Made by a program: the position numbers and the translations under genes
In this document: in pieces, positions 12,220 through 23,222 of the stretch
How positions within the stretch are numbered: position 1 is the first letter of the stretch
Layout of the letters: each line of letters begins with the position of its first letter
The notes under the pieces: model-generated
The model's database searches: none
What the model was told of the DNA's origin: nothing
What the model saw: only the letters and a program-made list of their open reading frames with translations
Origin: Alopecurus myosuroides
Lineage: Eukaryota > Streptophyta > Magnoliopsida > Poales > Poaceae
Direction: 5' to 3'
NCBI GenBank assembly: GCA_028641055.1
Contig: CM054058.1
Span: 240,050,187-240,114,186 of the forward strand
DNA length: 64,000 nt

Positions 12220-12862
12220 GCAAATTATGTATGTACTCTCTTATCCGAGTTAAACTTCTATTCGGCAATCTGAAATTGAACTCGGGGACTGCCCTCATCC
12301 AAACTGTTCCTTGTATTTACTCTGCTTTACTTTATCTATTCGGTTGAACCACTTAGAATTTCAAAAGCATACAAAGTAGTGTGTTTAAACTCACCGGACA
12401 CTCTGCGACTCTGCTGCTGTCCGCAACCCGGCTTCATGGCAAGCCAGAGAACAAGCCAAAGAGTCAATGAACACATGAAAAATTGCAAAGGAAAGGAAGC
12501 GTGTGGCAACCGAATAGAGTGTTTTTTGCTGTTTTTTCTTTCCGGCTAAGTGGTGGGCAGCGTTACTATGAATTTTTCTAAGTGGCTAAGTATTTGAAAC
12601 TCCTACTTTGAACTCTTGTGACTCGACTACCAACAAAGCAACAAGTTGCAGGTAAGAGCTGAGATAAAAAGGAAAGAGCGGATAAGAAATGCAACTCGGG
12701 GACTTGCATACTAACGCAACCCGGCATTGAGCCAGAATCGCTCAAATAACAAGTAGCAAATTTCAAACTGGAATAAAAAAGGAGTAGCAACAGAGACTTA
12801 ATTGTTTAGATACATCGGCACCCGGCATCCCGGGGATCTCATGAAAGTTTTAAGATAGAGTT
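12220..12862. other. G1 spacer between integrase stop and antisense gene end
   Basis: 643 bp with no convincing ORF. It separates two converging genes, so it should hold the polyadenylation signals of both. I could not assign specific signals. Confidence 0.5.
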
Positions 12863-15800
12863 TCAGGCAGCAGCATCATGAGTAGAGGCGGTGTCGTCCG
12901 CAGCGGTCTTCTCGGAGTTGGTCTTCTCGGAGTCAGCCTCAGCATCAGCGTCCATGGCGGTGGCTTGCTCAGAGGTGCCAGTGGCCACCGAGATGGGATC
13001 GGTGGCCGAAGTGGAAGCAGCGGACTGGGTGCGGAGTAGCGATGCAGCGTCGAGGGCCGCGCCAGACGAAGAGCCCAACTCGGGAGCAGGTTGCTGGATC
13101 ACCATCTCGGTGGTGATGTTGGCATCCTGGCCCTCGTCTTCCGGCTCCTCGTCGCTATCTGCAGCAATCTTGCTTTTCCCCTCCCCCTTCCCGATTTTCT
13201 CCTCGTCGTCAAACTCAAAGTCACTCAAGCCCTCCGACTCGGTATTCTCGTCCTCATCTTCATCTTCACCCTCGCTCTCCGCCTCGGTGTCAGGCTCGGT
13301 GGGGCCGTCGATGAAGAGGGCGGTGTCCGCGTAGGAGGCGATCTCGTACGCAACTGCCTTGCGGCGGGCAACGCAGTCGGCATCATCTGACCACTTCGAG
13401 CCTTGGCGCAACTCGAGAATGGTGTCAAGGTTGAGGTTCTCGTACCAGCTGCATATGAAGCTAAGAAGCAGATCGGCCCCTGCCCAAGCTGCGGACGCAC
13501 GCCATTTCTTCAGCTCGGCCTTTGCACCGTTGAGCTTCTCGGAGAGCACGCGAAGAGTTTTGGGCGCAGATTCACGAGGCCAGAATAAATCGTGAAGCTT
13601 GAAGGCTGTGGACACCAGGTTGGAGCTAAAGCCCTGAAGCTGGCGGAGCTGCGACTTGATACTCGTAAGGTCGTCGTCGATTGAAGATTTGGTGTTCGTA
13701 GGCAATCCTTTTTCAGCTCGGATTCCTTGCGCCTTAGCCAAAGCAGGCGTGCTAGCCGCACAGAGATCAGGGAAAATATCTGAGAATGCTATCAGAAAGA
13801 GTTAGATATGGAAGCAGAGAAGGGATGAAACCAAGCAGAAAAGAGGAGAAGCAAACCAAGCCAAACAGAAGAAGAAGGGAACGGTTAGGTACAGAGAAGC
13901 ACAGACTTATTGTTAAGGTCAATAAGTAGCGCGTGCAGCTTGTTCTTCCAGGCCTCCTCATCGGCAATATGCCTCTCCTCGACTTGGCGAGCAGTGCCAA
14001 GCTGGAGCATGAGATCCGCATTGCACTTCTTCAGCACCTTGTTTTCCGCCTTGAGGGCCCTCTCCTTGGCCTTGGCTACTGCCTTGACTTTGTCCTTCTC
14101 GGAGGCTTGGTCTATGGCGTCCTGGAGGGCAGTCCTCAATTGGACTTGCAACTGTTCCATCACGGCGTCGTGTTTGTTCTTGAGCTCTGTTTCGTGGCTC
14201 TCCAGTTGCTGCTTCACCTCCGCGGGCTTCAAGCAATCAAGATGCTCCTCACGGAATTTCTTGTACTCTTCTGTGGAAAGAAACAACACGGTGAGCAGAA
14301 TAACCAAGAAAAAGGAGAAAAACAAGCACAGAAGGAGCAGCAACTCACCGTCCAGCTCCTTGATCTTGCTCTCGGCGGAGGCGGTGAAGACGTGGCAGTG
14401 CTCGTGCTGCTCTTGCAACTCTTTGAATTTGTCTGCAGAGTAAACGGAGTTAGAGCAAAAAGCAAATGCGGGCGTAAACACAAAATGCATTAACCGAATA
14501 GCTAGAAGCTTACTCTCAATATCACAAATTTGGAGGGCACGGTCCAGCGCCGCCTTCTCCATCGCAGCATCGTCCTTGCGTTCGGCCTCAAGGGCCGCAA
14601 TGCGTCTCCTCGCGATGCTGTGATTCCAGAGCAGCCGCCGGAACAGGTTCGTCCTCTTCAAGAGGCTATTCTGTGAACAACAAGAAAAAGAGTTAGAAAA
14701 AACTTGGAAGATTTGGCCCGAGTAGACAGCAACTCGGTTGAGTGTCCGTCTACTCGGCCCGAATCTCGGGGACTGAGTGGTGGTTAAGGAGAGAAGAAGA
14801 ACAGAGGAGAAAAGAAACCGCAACTCGGAACAAGAAAAAGAAACGTACGGCATATGTCTGCTCCACGTCCTCGGCTGCTTTGCGGAGGACGTACAGCTTG
14901 GCGGCCAGCGTGCTGGTGTCGGAGGCAATGGTCATTGGATTGGCGCCGAGATCGGCTTTGTTCCAATCAAGGCGGTAGTGGTCAAGTTCCTCGCCCAGCA
15001 CGCTGCCGTCCCACTGCTTGATGCCATGGGCAGCACTCTCCCAGACCTTGTCGATGAAGCCAACTCGGTCCACAACTTGCATCAGCCCTTTAGATATGAT
15101 ATCATCCTCACCCGCTTCGCGAGTAGATCTCGATGGGTTTCTTGGCCTTCAGCTTGGAGTCCACTGCCTGGGCTGGGCCGCCCTTCAGAGCAGAGATCTT
15201 TTTCTCGCCCTTGGACAAGGAGATGCCGTACTGCTGGGATCCAGACAGCACGTATTGGGGCCAGCTGGCTTGTGCACTTGACCCTGCGCTTGCGCCAGCA
15301 GATCCACCAGAAGCGCCGATGGTGAGCTGCGTTCTCTTCGCAGCTGGTTGTCCAGCTGACTTAGGCGATGGCATCAGAGCAGTATCACGCGCAGCTTGGC
15401 GCGATGGATTCTTGCGGACGGGCGCGGCTTCAGTCTTCTCGATCTTTTTAGCAGCAGCCTTTGATGCAGTTTTGGTTGTGGGAGGAGACGGTTGCAGAGA
15501 TGCGGTCTTGGTTGCAGTCTTGGTGGAGCTTTGTTTTGGTGGAGTGGCCTGCTGGGTAGGCGGCACAGGGGGCCGGCTACCCTGCGCAGCGTCCGGCTGC
15601 GCCTGGCTCTGGAGCACGGGCTCCACCACCGTCTTCTCAACCCGCTGCTCGGCAGCGGGATCAGGTCTGGCCTCATCTTGTTCTTCTACCCGCGACGTGG
15701 CCGCGGGATCTTCGTGAGCTGCAGCATGTTCTTCCTGCTGCTCGGTACGGTCATTCGGCCGCTGAAGGGCGGCGCGGTTCTGGTTCTCGAGGTCTTGATC

Positions 15801-17996
15801 ATTATTCTCCCCAGTTGGGGGAGAAGGAGGTGTCTCATCGTGGACAGCATCATGTGCGTTCTGGTCCGCGTAGGAGTGCTGCTCCAGGTTCTCGTCGTCT
15901 TGGTCACCCGCGCCAGCGTTCTCGGCGTCGGTGTCCTCTTCTTCCATCTTTACAGGAGAGGGCGCGCGCGCCCTATCCTGCTGCAAGCTCTCGTCATCCT
16001 CCTCGGAGAGATCGACGAGTTTTTCTATGTCAATGACGGACTTACTCTTGGAGCTTGTGGGGGCTGCGCGAGCGTCAGCATCCAGAGGGTCACTGGAAGA
16101 AAAAGGAGGTTCAGAAACAGAGAAGGGGAAGAGAACACCGAGAAGCAGCAGCGGAATGCAACTTGGATGAAGGTTACTTACCCCTTGCGGGTGGGGAATT
16201 GTTTTCTGGCGGTAGTGGTCTTCTTCTTCTCGATCTTCTTGGGCTTCTTGGCTGTGGGTTCTTGGGCACCGTTGCCCGTCCGTTTCCGTGTAGTGGGAGC
16301 GGCCACAGAGATGGGCTGGACGTCGATGGGATCCTCGGTCTCATCGTCATCCTCATGCTCGGCATCGTCTACGGAGTAGGAAAGAAGAAAGAAGTGAGAA
16401 ATGGAAAGGGAAATTGGATTGCGCTATTCTCGCTCAGAGAGGCGAACTTGGTCACCTTCCTCATCCTCGGACCAGTCCCGAATGGACGCGTCGACTTGAT
16501 GCTTACCCGGCTGCTCGGTGTGGGGGATGCAGAGGGTGTCCTGGGTATCGTAGGCGGTCTCGTCGTCCTCCTCTCTGTCGCTGCTCCAGTTGGCCTCGAA
16601 GCGCTCTTCATCCTCCTCAGCCTGGCGATCGAGATGCTGGAAAGACAAGCAAATGGCACGAATAAGTTGAGTTCTGAACTAAGGAAGTTCTACCCAGTGA
16701 GGCATGCAAACACAAAGCATGTAAGCCTAAGGAGTTCTACCCGGTGAGGCATGCAAACACAAAGCATATAAGCCTAAGGAGTTCTACCCGGTGAGGCATG
16801 CAAACACAAAGCATATAAGCCTAAGGATTTCTACCCGGTGAGGCATGCAAACACAAAGCATATAAGGCTAAGGAATTCTACCCGAAAAGACATGCAAACA
16901 CAAAGCATATTCGTTTCAGTTATTCTACTCGGAATAGCGCACAAGCATAAAGCGTATTCAGCTAAGAGTTTTTTACTCGGCAGGGCATGCAAACATAAAG
17001 CATATGAAGCCTACCAGAGTATCTAGGACGCTCTACTCGGTATCACAGTGCAAAGATAAAGCACAGAAGTCTAACCTTTTCGATTGGCTTGGCACGGCTA
17101 TACGGCACGACGCCGTACTGCCAGGTGTCGGAGAGGGTCGTCTGCGCGATGGATCTCGCCCAGATGGCGACGTATGCAGTGCTCAACTCGAATGTGGTGG
17201 TCCTCATGCAGTCCCAAGGCCCTCCCATGTAGCACATTTTGTGGGAGCGGCGCTGAAGCGGGAGCACCCGGCGCGAGATCCAGCACGCGAGGGGATCGTC
17301 GCGACGGAATCCCTCTTCCTTCAACTCGGCGAGGCGCGACTCGAGTTGAACAAGGTCTTCGATCTTGTTCTTCGGGTTGTAGCCCCAGTTCTGCTGGGTC
17401 GGCCTCGCATTCTTCCAACTAGGGAGCCCTATCCGGTCCTGGATTGGCCCTCCTTCTTCGGTGGGGACGTTCTTGATGTAGAGGAAGGAGCGCTGCCACT
17501 TGCGCACCGTCTCCAACCCCTTGACACGCGGGTGGCTACCCGTGGAGCGCTGGAGCATCATGGCGCTCCCCGTCATCGTCATGGCGCGAGCGCTCTCCGT
17601 GTTCCCCGGGTTAGGGATGCTCTGCTTCCGGAAGAAGAAGTAGCGCGCCCAACTATGAATAGTTGGGTACACGCCGAGGAACGCCTCGCAGACCACGGCG
17701 TGGAAGGCGAGCATCACCATTGCGTTGGGGGGGAGGTGATGCGGCTGCAGCCCGAAGTTGTTGAGGAACTCCTTGAAGAAGTCGGAGACGGGGAGGCCAA
17801 ATCTGCGCTTGAAGTGCGCGAGGAAGACGACGAACTCGTCTTTCCGTGGCGTGGGGACGATTTCGTTGTCCGGCTGCCTGCACTGCACACCGGGAGGGAC
17901 ACGGCAGGTGTTGACTAGCCATTGGCAGTCCTCCGCCGTGACATCAGAGCCTTCCCACCCGGCGCGGGCGGCAGCGTCGTCGTCTCCGCGAGCCAT
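12863..17996 (-). CDS. Spliced antisense gene of G1 (putative gypsy-type transposon domain protein)
   Basis: ATG at 17996, stop at 12863. Exons I infer: 17996-17076, 16636-16456, 16368-16182, 16092-14849, 14670-14514, 14432-14349, 14270-13893, 13779-12863. Every intron has GT...AG ends, mostly with a pyrimidine tract, and every join keeps the frame. Inside the fourth exon the frame shifts near 15117 in a way that fits loss of 2 nt; exon total plus 2 is an exact multiple of 3 (1,357 codons). The product has an N-terminal domain of the Pfam 'putative gypsy type transposon' kind (PHHLPPNAMVMLAFHAV, SWARYFFFRKQ), acidic stretches, a basic patch (KKPKKIEKKK, possible nuclear signal), a Pro/Ser/Gln-rich middle, coiled coil, and an acidic C-terminus. 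Function unknown. Its position antisense to the element, 3' of integrase, matches the extra ORFs described for Tat elements. Calling it a host gene is less likely since it recurs in Z. Confidence 0.75.
16687..17075. repeat. 47-bp minisatellite in intron 1 of the G1 antisense gene
   Basis: About eight units with period 47, core GTTCTACCCGGTGAGGCATG followed by CAAACACAAAGCATATAAGCC. Unit starts are near 16687, 16734, 16781, 16828 and 16875; the three to the right are more degenerate and irregular. The array fills nearly the whole predicted intron 17075-16637. G2 has the same array. Confidence 0.9.
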
Positions 17997-18708
17997 GGAG
18001 ATGAGGAGAACGGCGGAAGATTGGTGGAAGATTTGGGTGGAAGGAGTACTCTTTGTCTTTCTGGCGGTGCGTGGAGCAGCGGCACAGCAGAGATTTGCGG
18101 TGGCGGCGTGCTCTACGTTGGCGGAGAAGCGAAAGGGCGGAAGATGGAAGTGAGCAGGAAAGAGAAGGAGGAGTTACCGAGGGGGTATTTATCCCTCCCC
18201 TCGAGTTGCCGTTACCAGCGGAGTTAGTGGGATCAGTCGAGCACTGAGATCGTGCGGCATGGGCTGCGCGCCGGTTAGAAATGCACACAGCGCGTATTGC
18301 GCGCGTACGGGCGCAGTTAATCCCACGTCGAGATCGTGGGCGATTTACTGCGGTTGAAGTAACATAACGGGCTGGTGGGCCCTGGCCGCAGTTATGGGCG
18401 CGTGGCCTGCCGCCGCCCAGGCACCGAGGCGTCGGAGTGACAGGGGTGCGACACGTGCCCCGTTGCGACACGCAGAGGTGGATTCGCACCGTTTGAGACG
18501 GGATTGTGTTTTGAGGATTTCGCTAAGTTTTTTTACTCGGCATCAGAAAAGAGAAATGGTGCTACTCGGAGAAGAAGAGATTCGAGCCAAGGATAAGGGC
18601 TACTCGGAGGTACTACTCGGCTTCTTACGATTCGAAGACAAGTTTTGTTCTTAAGCTAGAAGGGCCCAGTGAACAAGTTCGCAGGACTCTGCCAGCTTTG
18701 GGGACTAA
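17997..18708. other. G1 region between antisense gene start and 3' LTR
   Basis: About 710 bp. It holds the probable promoter of the antisense gene and, at its right end (18691-18708), the G1 polypurine tract (CTTTGGGGACTAA) next to the LTR. No separate gene seen. Confidence 0.6.
18186..18192 (-). promoter_or_regulatory. TATA-like box of the G1 antisense gene
   Basis: The - strand reads GGGATAAATACCCCC, about 190 bp upstream of the ATG at 17996. The same motif lies upstream of the antisense genes in G2 (41115-41121) and Z (62965-62971, GGGTATAAATACCCG), which supports a conserved promoter. Confidence 0.6.
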
Positions 18709-18929
18709 TGTCGGGGGGTTACCCCCGAGTAGGGGTAAGGCAAGTGCTAAAAGCAAGATCAGAAGGGCAGTTTTGACCAAGTTGGCTGACTACCCGGTGG
18801 ACAGCTATTCGGCCGTACCTACCAATGGCTAGGAGGAAGAATCAAGGAAGTTGTATTCTTCCGAGTACAGGAAGTTGTCCGGGTAGAGGAAATGGATTCC
18901 TACTCGGACCAGAAGTGAATGGAGCCGTT

Positions 18930-18960
18930 CTGACACAGGATCCCGCGTATCCTGTGTCAG
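18930..18960. repeat. Perfect 12-bp inverted repeat in G1 LTR U3
   Basis: CTGACACAGGAT, a 7-base loop CCCGCGT, then ATCCTGTGTCAG. It sits about 280 bp upstream of the TATA box. In G2 one arm has a single change (ACATAGG for ACACAGG). Confidence 0.85.
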
Positions 18961-19240
18961 TACAGCGTGCGGTTCAACTTACGGAGTACATGACTATCCG
19001 CACCATGGCGTGGCTACAGTGCGGTAGGCGCTTGTCTAGTCCTGTCAGTGACAGAGGGGACAGGACAAGGCTAGGGGCCTACTCTATCTCACTGACAAGG
19101 GTGGACAGGTCCCATCTCCGAACGGCGCAACGACTTACGGGGCGAGTGTCAGCGGTAACCCGGAGGCGTGCGCGGTTCTGCAGGGCTCCTGTCACATCTC
19201 GCTGTACCTTATACTTGTTTTCTATTCGGCTGGGCACCAG

Positions 19241-19249
19241 TATATAAGG
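19241..19249 (+). promoter_or_regulatory. TATA box of the G1 LTR
   Basis: TATATAAGG in a GC-rich context, about 530 bp into the LTR, followed by CTGCCTCCTCC. It would drive the element's own + strand transcript from the equivalent place in the 5' LTR. The G2 copy is at 42187-42195. Confidence 0.7.
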
Positions 19250-19581
19250 TGCCCTGCCTCCTCCTGTGAGAGGGTCGCTGCATACGTTTGGATCCTAGAC
19301 GAGGCAACACTCACAGAAAGAACTAGAGAGAAGAGTGGCTACTCGGCTGAAGGCCTGATTGTACTGTGGCTACTCGGTAACACACATATAAAGAGAGAGG
19401 CAGGAGTAGGGGTGTTACCTCCACACGAGGGCCTTGAACCTGGGTAAGATCTTGGTGTTTGCATTGTTTGTGATCTACCCCACGCGGCTACTCGCCGTGT
19501 GATCCCTCCCCGAGCACCTCCAGCGTCCATCGGCCCCAACTTTAGCCATCCCATGGCATCTGCCGTGATACCACCACGACA

Positions 19582-20957
19582 CAAGTGCAGGAGATCAATT
19601 GTAGTACCTTTCGATAAGTATTTGAGTGTCGAACCCACGAGGAGATGAAGGTAAGCTATCTATTCTCTAAAGCCCTATAACCCTCTTATATGGTTGTTTA
19701 TGCAAAGGAATAAGTTTGACTAAAAGGAACTAACTAATTAAAAGCAAGTGACGTGGAGTGTGGTTTGTCTAGTAACTAGTAAAGCAAGTTTCTAAAGCAA
19801 GTTTCACAAGTAGCAAGCAGCAAATATCTCAAGTATCTCAAGGGAGCAAGTGTTCTAGCAATAGGTGTTTCGTTCGTGTGGTTGTCATAATTAGTGAAGC
19901 ACATGTTTTAGTCTTAGTTGTTTCTTCTAGGAAGGAGCCATGAATAGGTATAGTCAAGTAAATGAGCTACAACCCCTTATGATGGATCATGTGGCCAAGT
20001 AAATGACTGCACAAGATTGATTAAGACATAAAGTCCCACCATAGCCTTACATTCTAAGGTCCCCTATATATATCCCCCAATAACTTAACTTTGTGGCTCG
20101 GTCTCAGGTTACTGTCACTCCCAAGTCACCACCACTCCATTATGCTACCGGTGATCACCTTACATGCATTCCCCAACATATGTGTGCACTCATATATTGT
20201 ACATAAAGACAATCATAGAAGATAACAAACTTGTATGCAACCAATCAACGAACTATTTCACCATTGCCAAGAACAATTCACTACTCAAACATAGACGGGG
20301 AGACACAATACATCAAGGGAATATAGTATTGCATCATACATCGTGTTTGCCAAGAGATTACAGTGGATAGATGGAGCTGATCTTGCTGTAGATGTTGATG
20401 ATGAACACGCCGGAGGGGGGTGGAGCCCTCCGGGGGTGATCCCGGCGGTGTTTCCCCCCTCCGATCTTCTCCGGCGGCAGCCTTCTGTCTCTCTGTTTCG
20501 TGGTTTCGTCTCTCCGCGCCGCCTTCTCCTCGAAAAGGCCAGGGGACCCTTTATATAGTCATTTTTAGGTCACGTGACACTCGGGAGAAGAAAGATCGAC
20601 GGCATCGGAGCCAAGGGGGCAAAAAGGGGTCCCCACACGCGGCCAAGGAATCTGGCCGCGTGGAGAGTCCTCTTTTCCACCTGGTTGGCCTTTTGGCCCT
20701 CTTCTTTGGCCCATGGTCTTCGTCTCGAAAATTCTGAACCATGCTCTTTGGCCTTGCCCTTTTTGGAGTCCCGAAGCTCCCGAAAAGTCTGAAACACTAA
20801 AAAGTACGTTTTGTGGAAAAAACAGGGTTAGAACCAAAAGAAGGGGGATTGTTCAGAAAATCCCCCAAATCATTATAAAACATGAATATAAGTTGCTAAT
20901 ATGTAGGAAAAATAAGTAATAACATGCAAAGTTCATCTATGCATTTTACATGCATCA
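19582..20957 (-). repeat. X1 3' LTR (missing its first bases, hosts G1)
   Basis: The + strand runs from CAAGTGCAGGAGATC to ATGCATCA. Comparison with the complete LTR at 47983-49378 shows that G1 inserted about 10 bp from the LTR edge. A - strand TATA box (CTATATAAA) lies at 20550-20558. By eye about nine differences separate it from 42529-43903. Confidence 0.9.
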
Positions 20958-23222
20958 ACATCCCCAAGCTTAACCCATACTTGTCCTCGAGTATGAAGGT
21001 GATAAAACTAACATGGACTTTGCATTTTAAAACAATCATGGAATATCAAAGAATATTATTCATGCTACATATAATCAAATGATTCATAATGTAGATGAGT
21101 AGCAACATACAATTCATGTTATAAGAAATATCAAATATGCAAGCAAAGATGCTTCATGAAAGTTCACAAAGTGTATTATGAAATAAAAGCACTATGGACC
21201 AAATGCATACACAAAATGAAAAATAAAATCCTATATTGGTCAAAGAATAGCATAATGTAAAATAGAAAATATGGTGGACACTTTGGAGAAAATTGAGTAG
21301 AGGTAAAACATGATCAAGTCTTATTTAGCCTCTAAATTATTCAACTAAATTACTAATTCAAATGTGGTATCCATTGATCTAGGACTCTCATTGCCCCTTT
21401 ATCACTAGCATCTTAAAATTGTGAGTATTGAATTAATGATAATGACAAGGTGGTTGAAAGCCTCATGACCCGTGAGTGTGAAAACCTACTCCATGATTAC
21501 TCAACTTAAGATTCCTAATAAGCTTTGTACAATCATAATAAGTATTAATGACATCATAGAGAACCGCAAAGAGGTACCTCTTGCCCCATGACATGGAAAC
21601 AAGCCCATGTTACAATGACAAGATGAACAAACGGAGTAGACTCATCATCCTTTTTATTTTCATTCACTATTATGCATAGCTTATTATTTTATTATAGGAT
21701 GTGCTGTAGAGTCACTCAAGCTGTAAGTAAATTTCCACCATGATAAAGCATGGCTTGGGTTAGAGGCCCAATGCGTTTCTCTAGTCATATAGATACTTAC
21801 TCATCAAAACTTACTATTCCTCTATTTCATTTCGGCATGGCAGAAGTCCAAAAACAAAATTACATGATATCAACCAAATGTAAATTTTTTGTGCAATGTT
21901 GAAAGCTTTCCGGTGATACACGTTTATAGCTAGCTCCCAACCACACACTTGTCAAACGCAAAACTTGTGGCTCCCATTATTGGGTCATGTTTATTAGATG
22001 TATAAAAAGTAAAGTGTGCCTTCAAAAGTTTGTGAGAGTCCTATCCCAAGTTCAACCCATGACAATTAATAAAGTGAATATCTTAATTTAGAACATAAAT
22101 AACACAATAACATGGTGAACATACTCGGAATAGCAATGAAGCTAAAGGGAAGATATGGTGGACTCACTGGAAATACTTGGCTAAGGAGTGTTGGAAACAA
22201 GTTTTTACTTGTTGGAATTTTTAAATTTTTGGGCTAGCAAGAGGGAGATAGTTGACCAGATACTATGCATGCATATGTCCATAGAACTACTCATTTCATG
22301 ACAAACTAAATAAACCAGCAATTAACATCAAGGACATGAATAAGAGATAGCTCAAGACAACATTATTGCAAATTTCTACACATAAAAAGCATATAAATCA
22401 TGCAAACATATGTAGCTCTTCAAATCAACCATGGCATCCCTATTCAAAATCATAATACTAGAATCCAATACATTCCAACCCCAAACTCCAGTAGCTCAAT
22501 CTCATATAAAATGATGGTGGTGGTCTTATCAAAACAAAAATAAAAATAAAAACTAGACGCTTCAAGTCTCTACGATAAATGCTTTGCTTAGAAAAACAGA
22601 AAGTAGACGTGTGCTAACCAAAAGAGTGTAGCTACAGTGGGGTGTTCATCACATCCCCAAGCTTATGTATTTCACCATTCTTGGATGTCTTGAGGCGCAG
22701 CTCCTCTATTCCCTGTGAAAAAAACTTCACAAAACATGTTTCTCCCATTCTTTTTCTGTGGGGTGAGATTAGCAAGGACAAACAAATCACATGCTTGCTG
22801 TGCAAAATTCCAAATCAAATGCTCCAGTAGATAGACAATAAGGTTCATTATGTTTTATGTTCACTCCCTTGCTTTAAAGAATCATGGAAATTCGATTCCC
22901 AAGCCCAAAGAGTGCATAAAACAAAAGAAGGCAGAATCTGTCCAGAAAAGCATCAGCAGAAAAACGAACGTTTTCCCCTAAGCTAGACTCGTCAAAAAAT
23001 TAAGCCAATTTTTATGCTTACATAGGACGAACAGTTGCAGAACATACTAAAAAATTAGCGCAATCCGACATACCAATAAAAAACGTAAAATCATACGGTG
23101 AGCAGACTCGTGCTGAAACAGAAATTTCATGCACTAGGATAGCAACTTATAAGTCCAAATGGGTTTGACTTGACTCTTTATTGAAAAATCCAGAATTAAA
23201 ACAACAAAAACTAATCTCTTGA
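20958..23222 (-). other. X1 interior, non-coding
   Basis: AT-rich, with no recognisable gene. The polypurine tract (- strand AAGCTTGGGGATGT) is next to the LTR at 20958-20971, and a second copy of the same motif lies at 22651-22664. Short ORFs such as 22642-22830 are not supported by any motif. Confidence 0.7.

Larger units (their letters stand above)
1..19581 (+). mobile_element. G1: Tat-like Ty3/gypsy LTR retrotransposon, 3' part, split by S1
   Basis: The element enters the window inside its integrase gene, so its 5' LTR, gag, protease and RT lie to the left. It is split at 890/11894 by S1 and then continues with the integrase C-terminus, a long antisense gene (12863-17996), a polypurine tract and a 3' LTR (18709-19581). 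The LTR ends are TGTCG and CGACA. An antisense gene between integrase and 3' LTR is known from plant Tat-lineage gypsy elements, which is why I call it Tat-like. It is itself inserted in the LTR of X1: the flank right of CGACA resumes X LTR sequence starting CAAGT. The matching left target duplication is outside the window. Family name not verified. Confidence 0.8.
18709..19581 (+). repeat. G1 3' LTR
   Basis: 873 bp, TGTCGGGGGG ... CCACGACA, with the short inverted ends TGTCG/CGACA. It is preceded by a polypurine tract and followed by X LTR sequence. The G2 partner is 41641-42528. The two differ mainly by a 15-bp insertion in G2 near 41730. Confidence 0.9.
19582..23222 (-). mobile_element. 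X1: truncated non-autonomous Athila-like gypsy element
   Basis: A left LTR remainder (19582-20957), polypurine tract and about 2.26 kb of interior, ending abruptly at 23222 where S sequence begins. The same sequence in X2 runs on past the matching point (46169) to a coding ORF, primer site and second LTR. X1 is therefore a truncated duplicate, not a solo element. No coding ORF survives in X1. Confidence 0.85.

Noticed and set aside
15083..15130. An intron joining the two frames of exon 4
   Set aside because: Candidate GT...AG pairs give an intron of about 24-45 bp, too short for plants, and none restores the frame.
12891..16747. Long + strand ORFs opposite the antisense gene (for example 13933-14493, 15492-16379)
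   Set aside because: They are GC-driven shadows: the - strand frames have splice signals that join in phase and matching protein in Z, while the + strand frames have neither.
16687..17075. Regular repeats that could suggest a CRISPR array
   Set aside because: Units are contiguous 47-bp tandem copies without unique spacers, in a plant retrotransposon intron.
12863..17996. A captured host gene
   Set aside because: A related gene lies at the same place and orientation in the diverged element Z, so it belongs to the element lineage.
22642..22830. 62-codon + strand ORF in X interior, also at 45588-45776
   Set aside because: No motif or coding context, antisense to the element, and it overlaps a polypurine-like motif.
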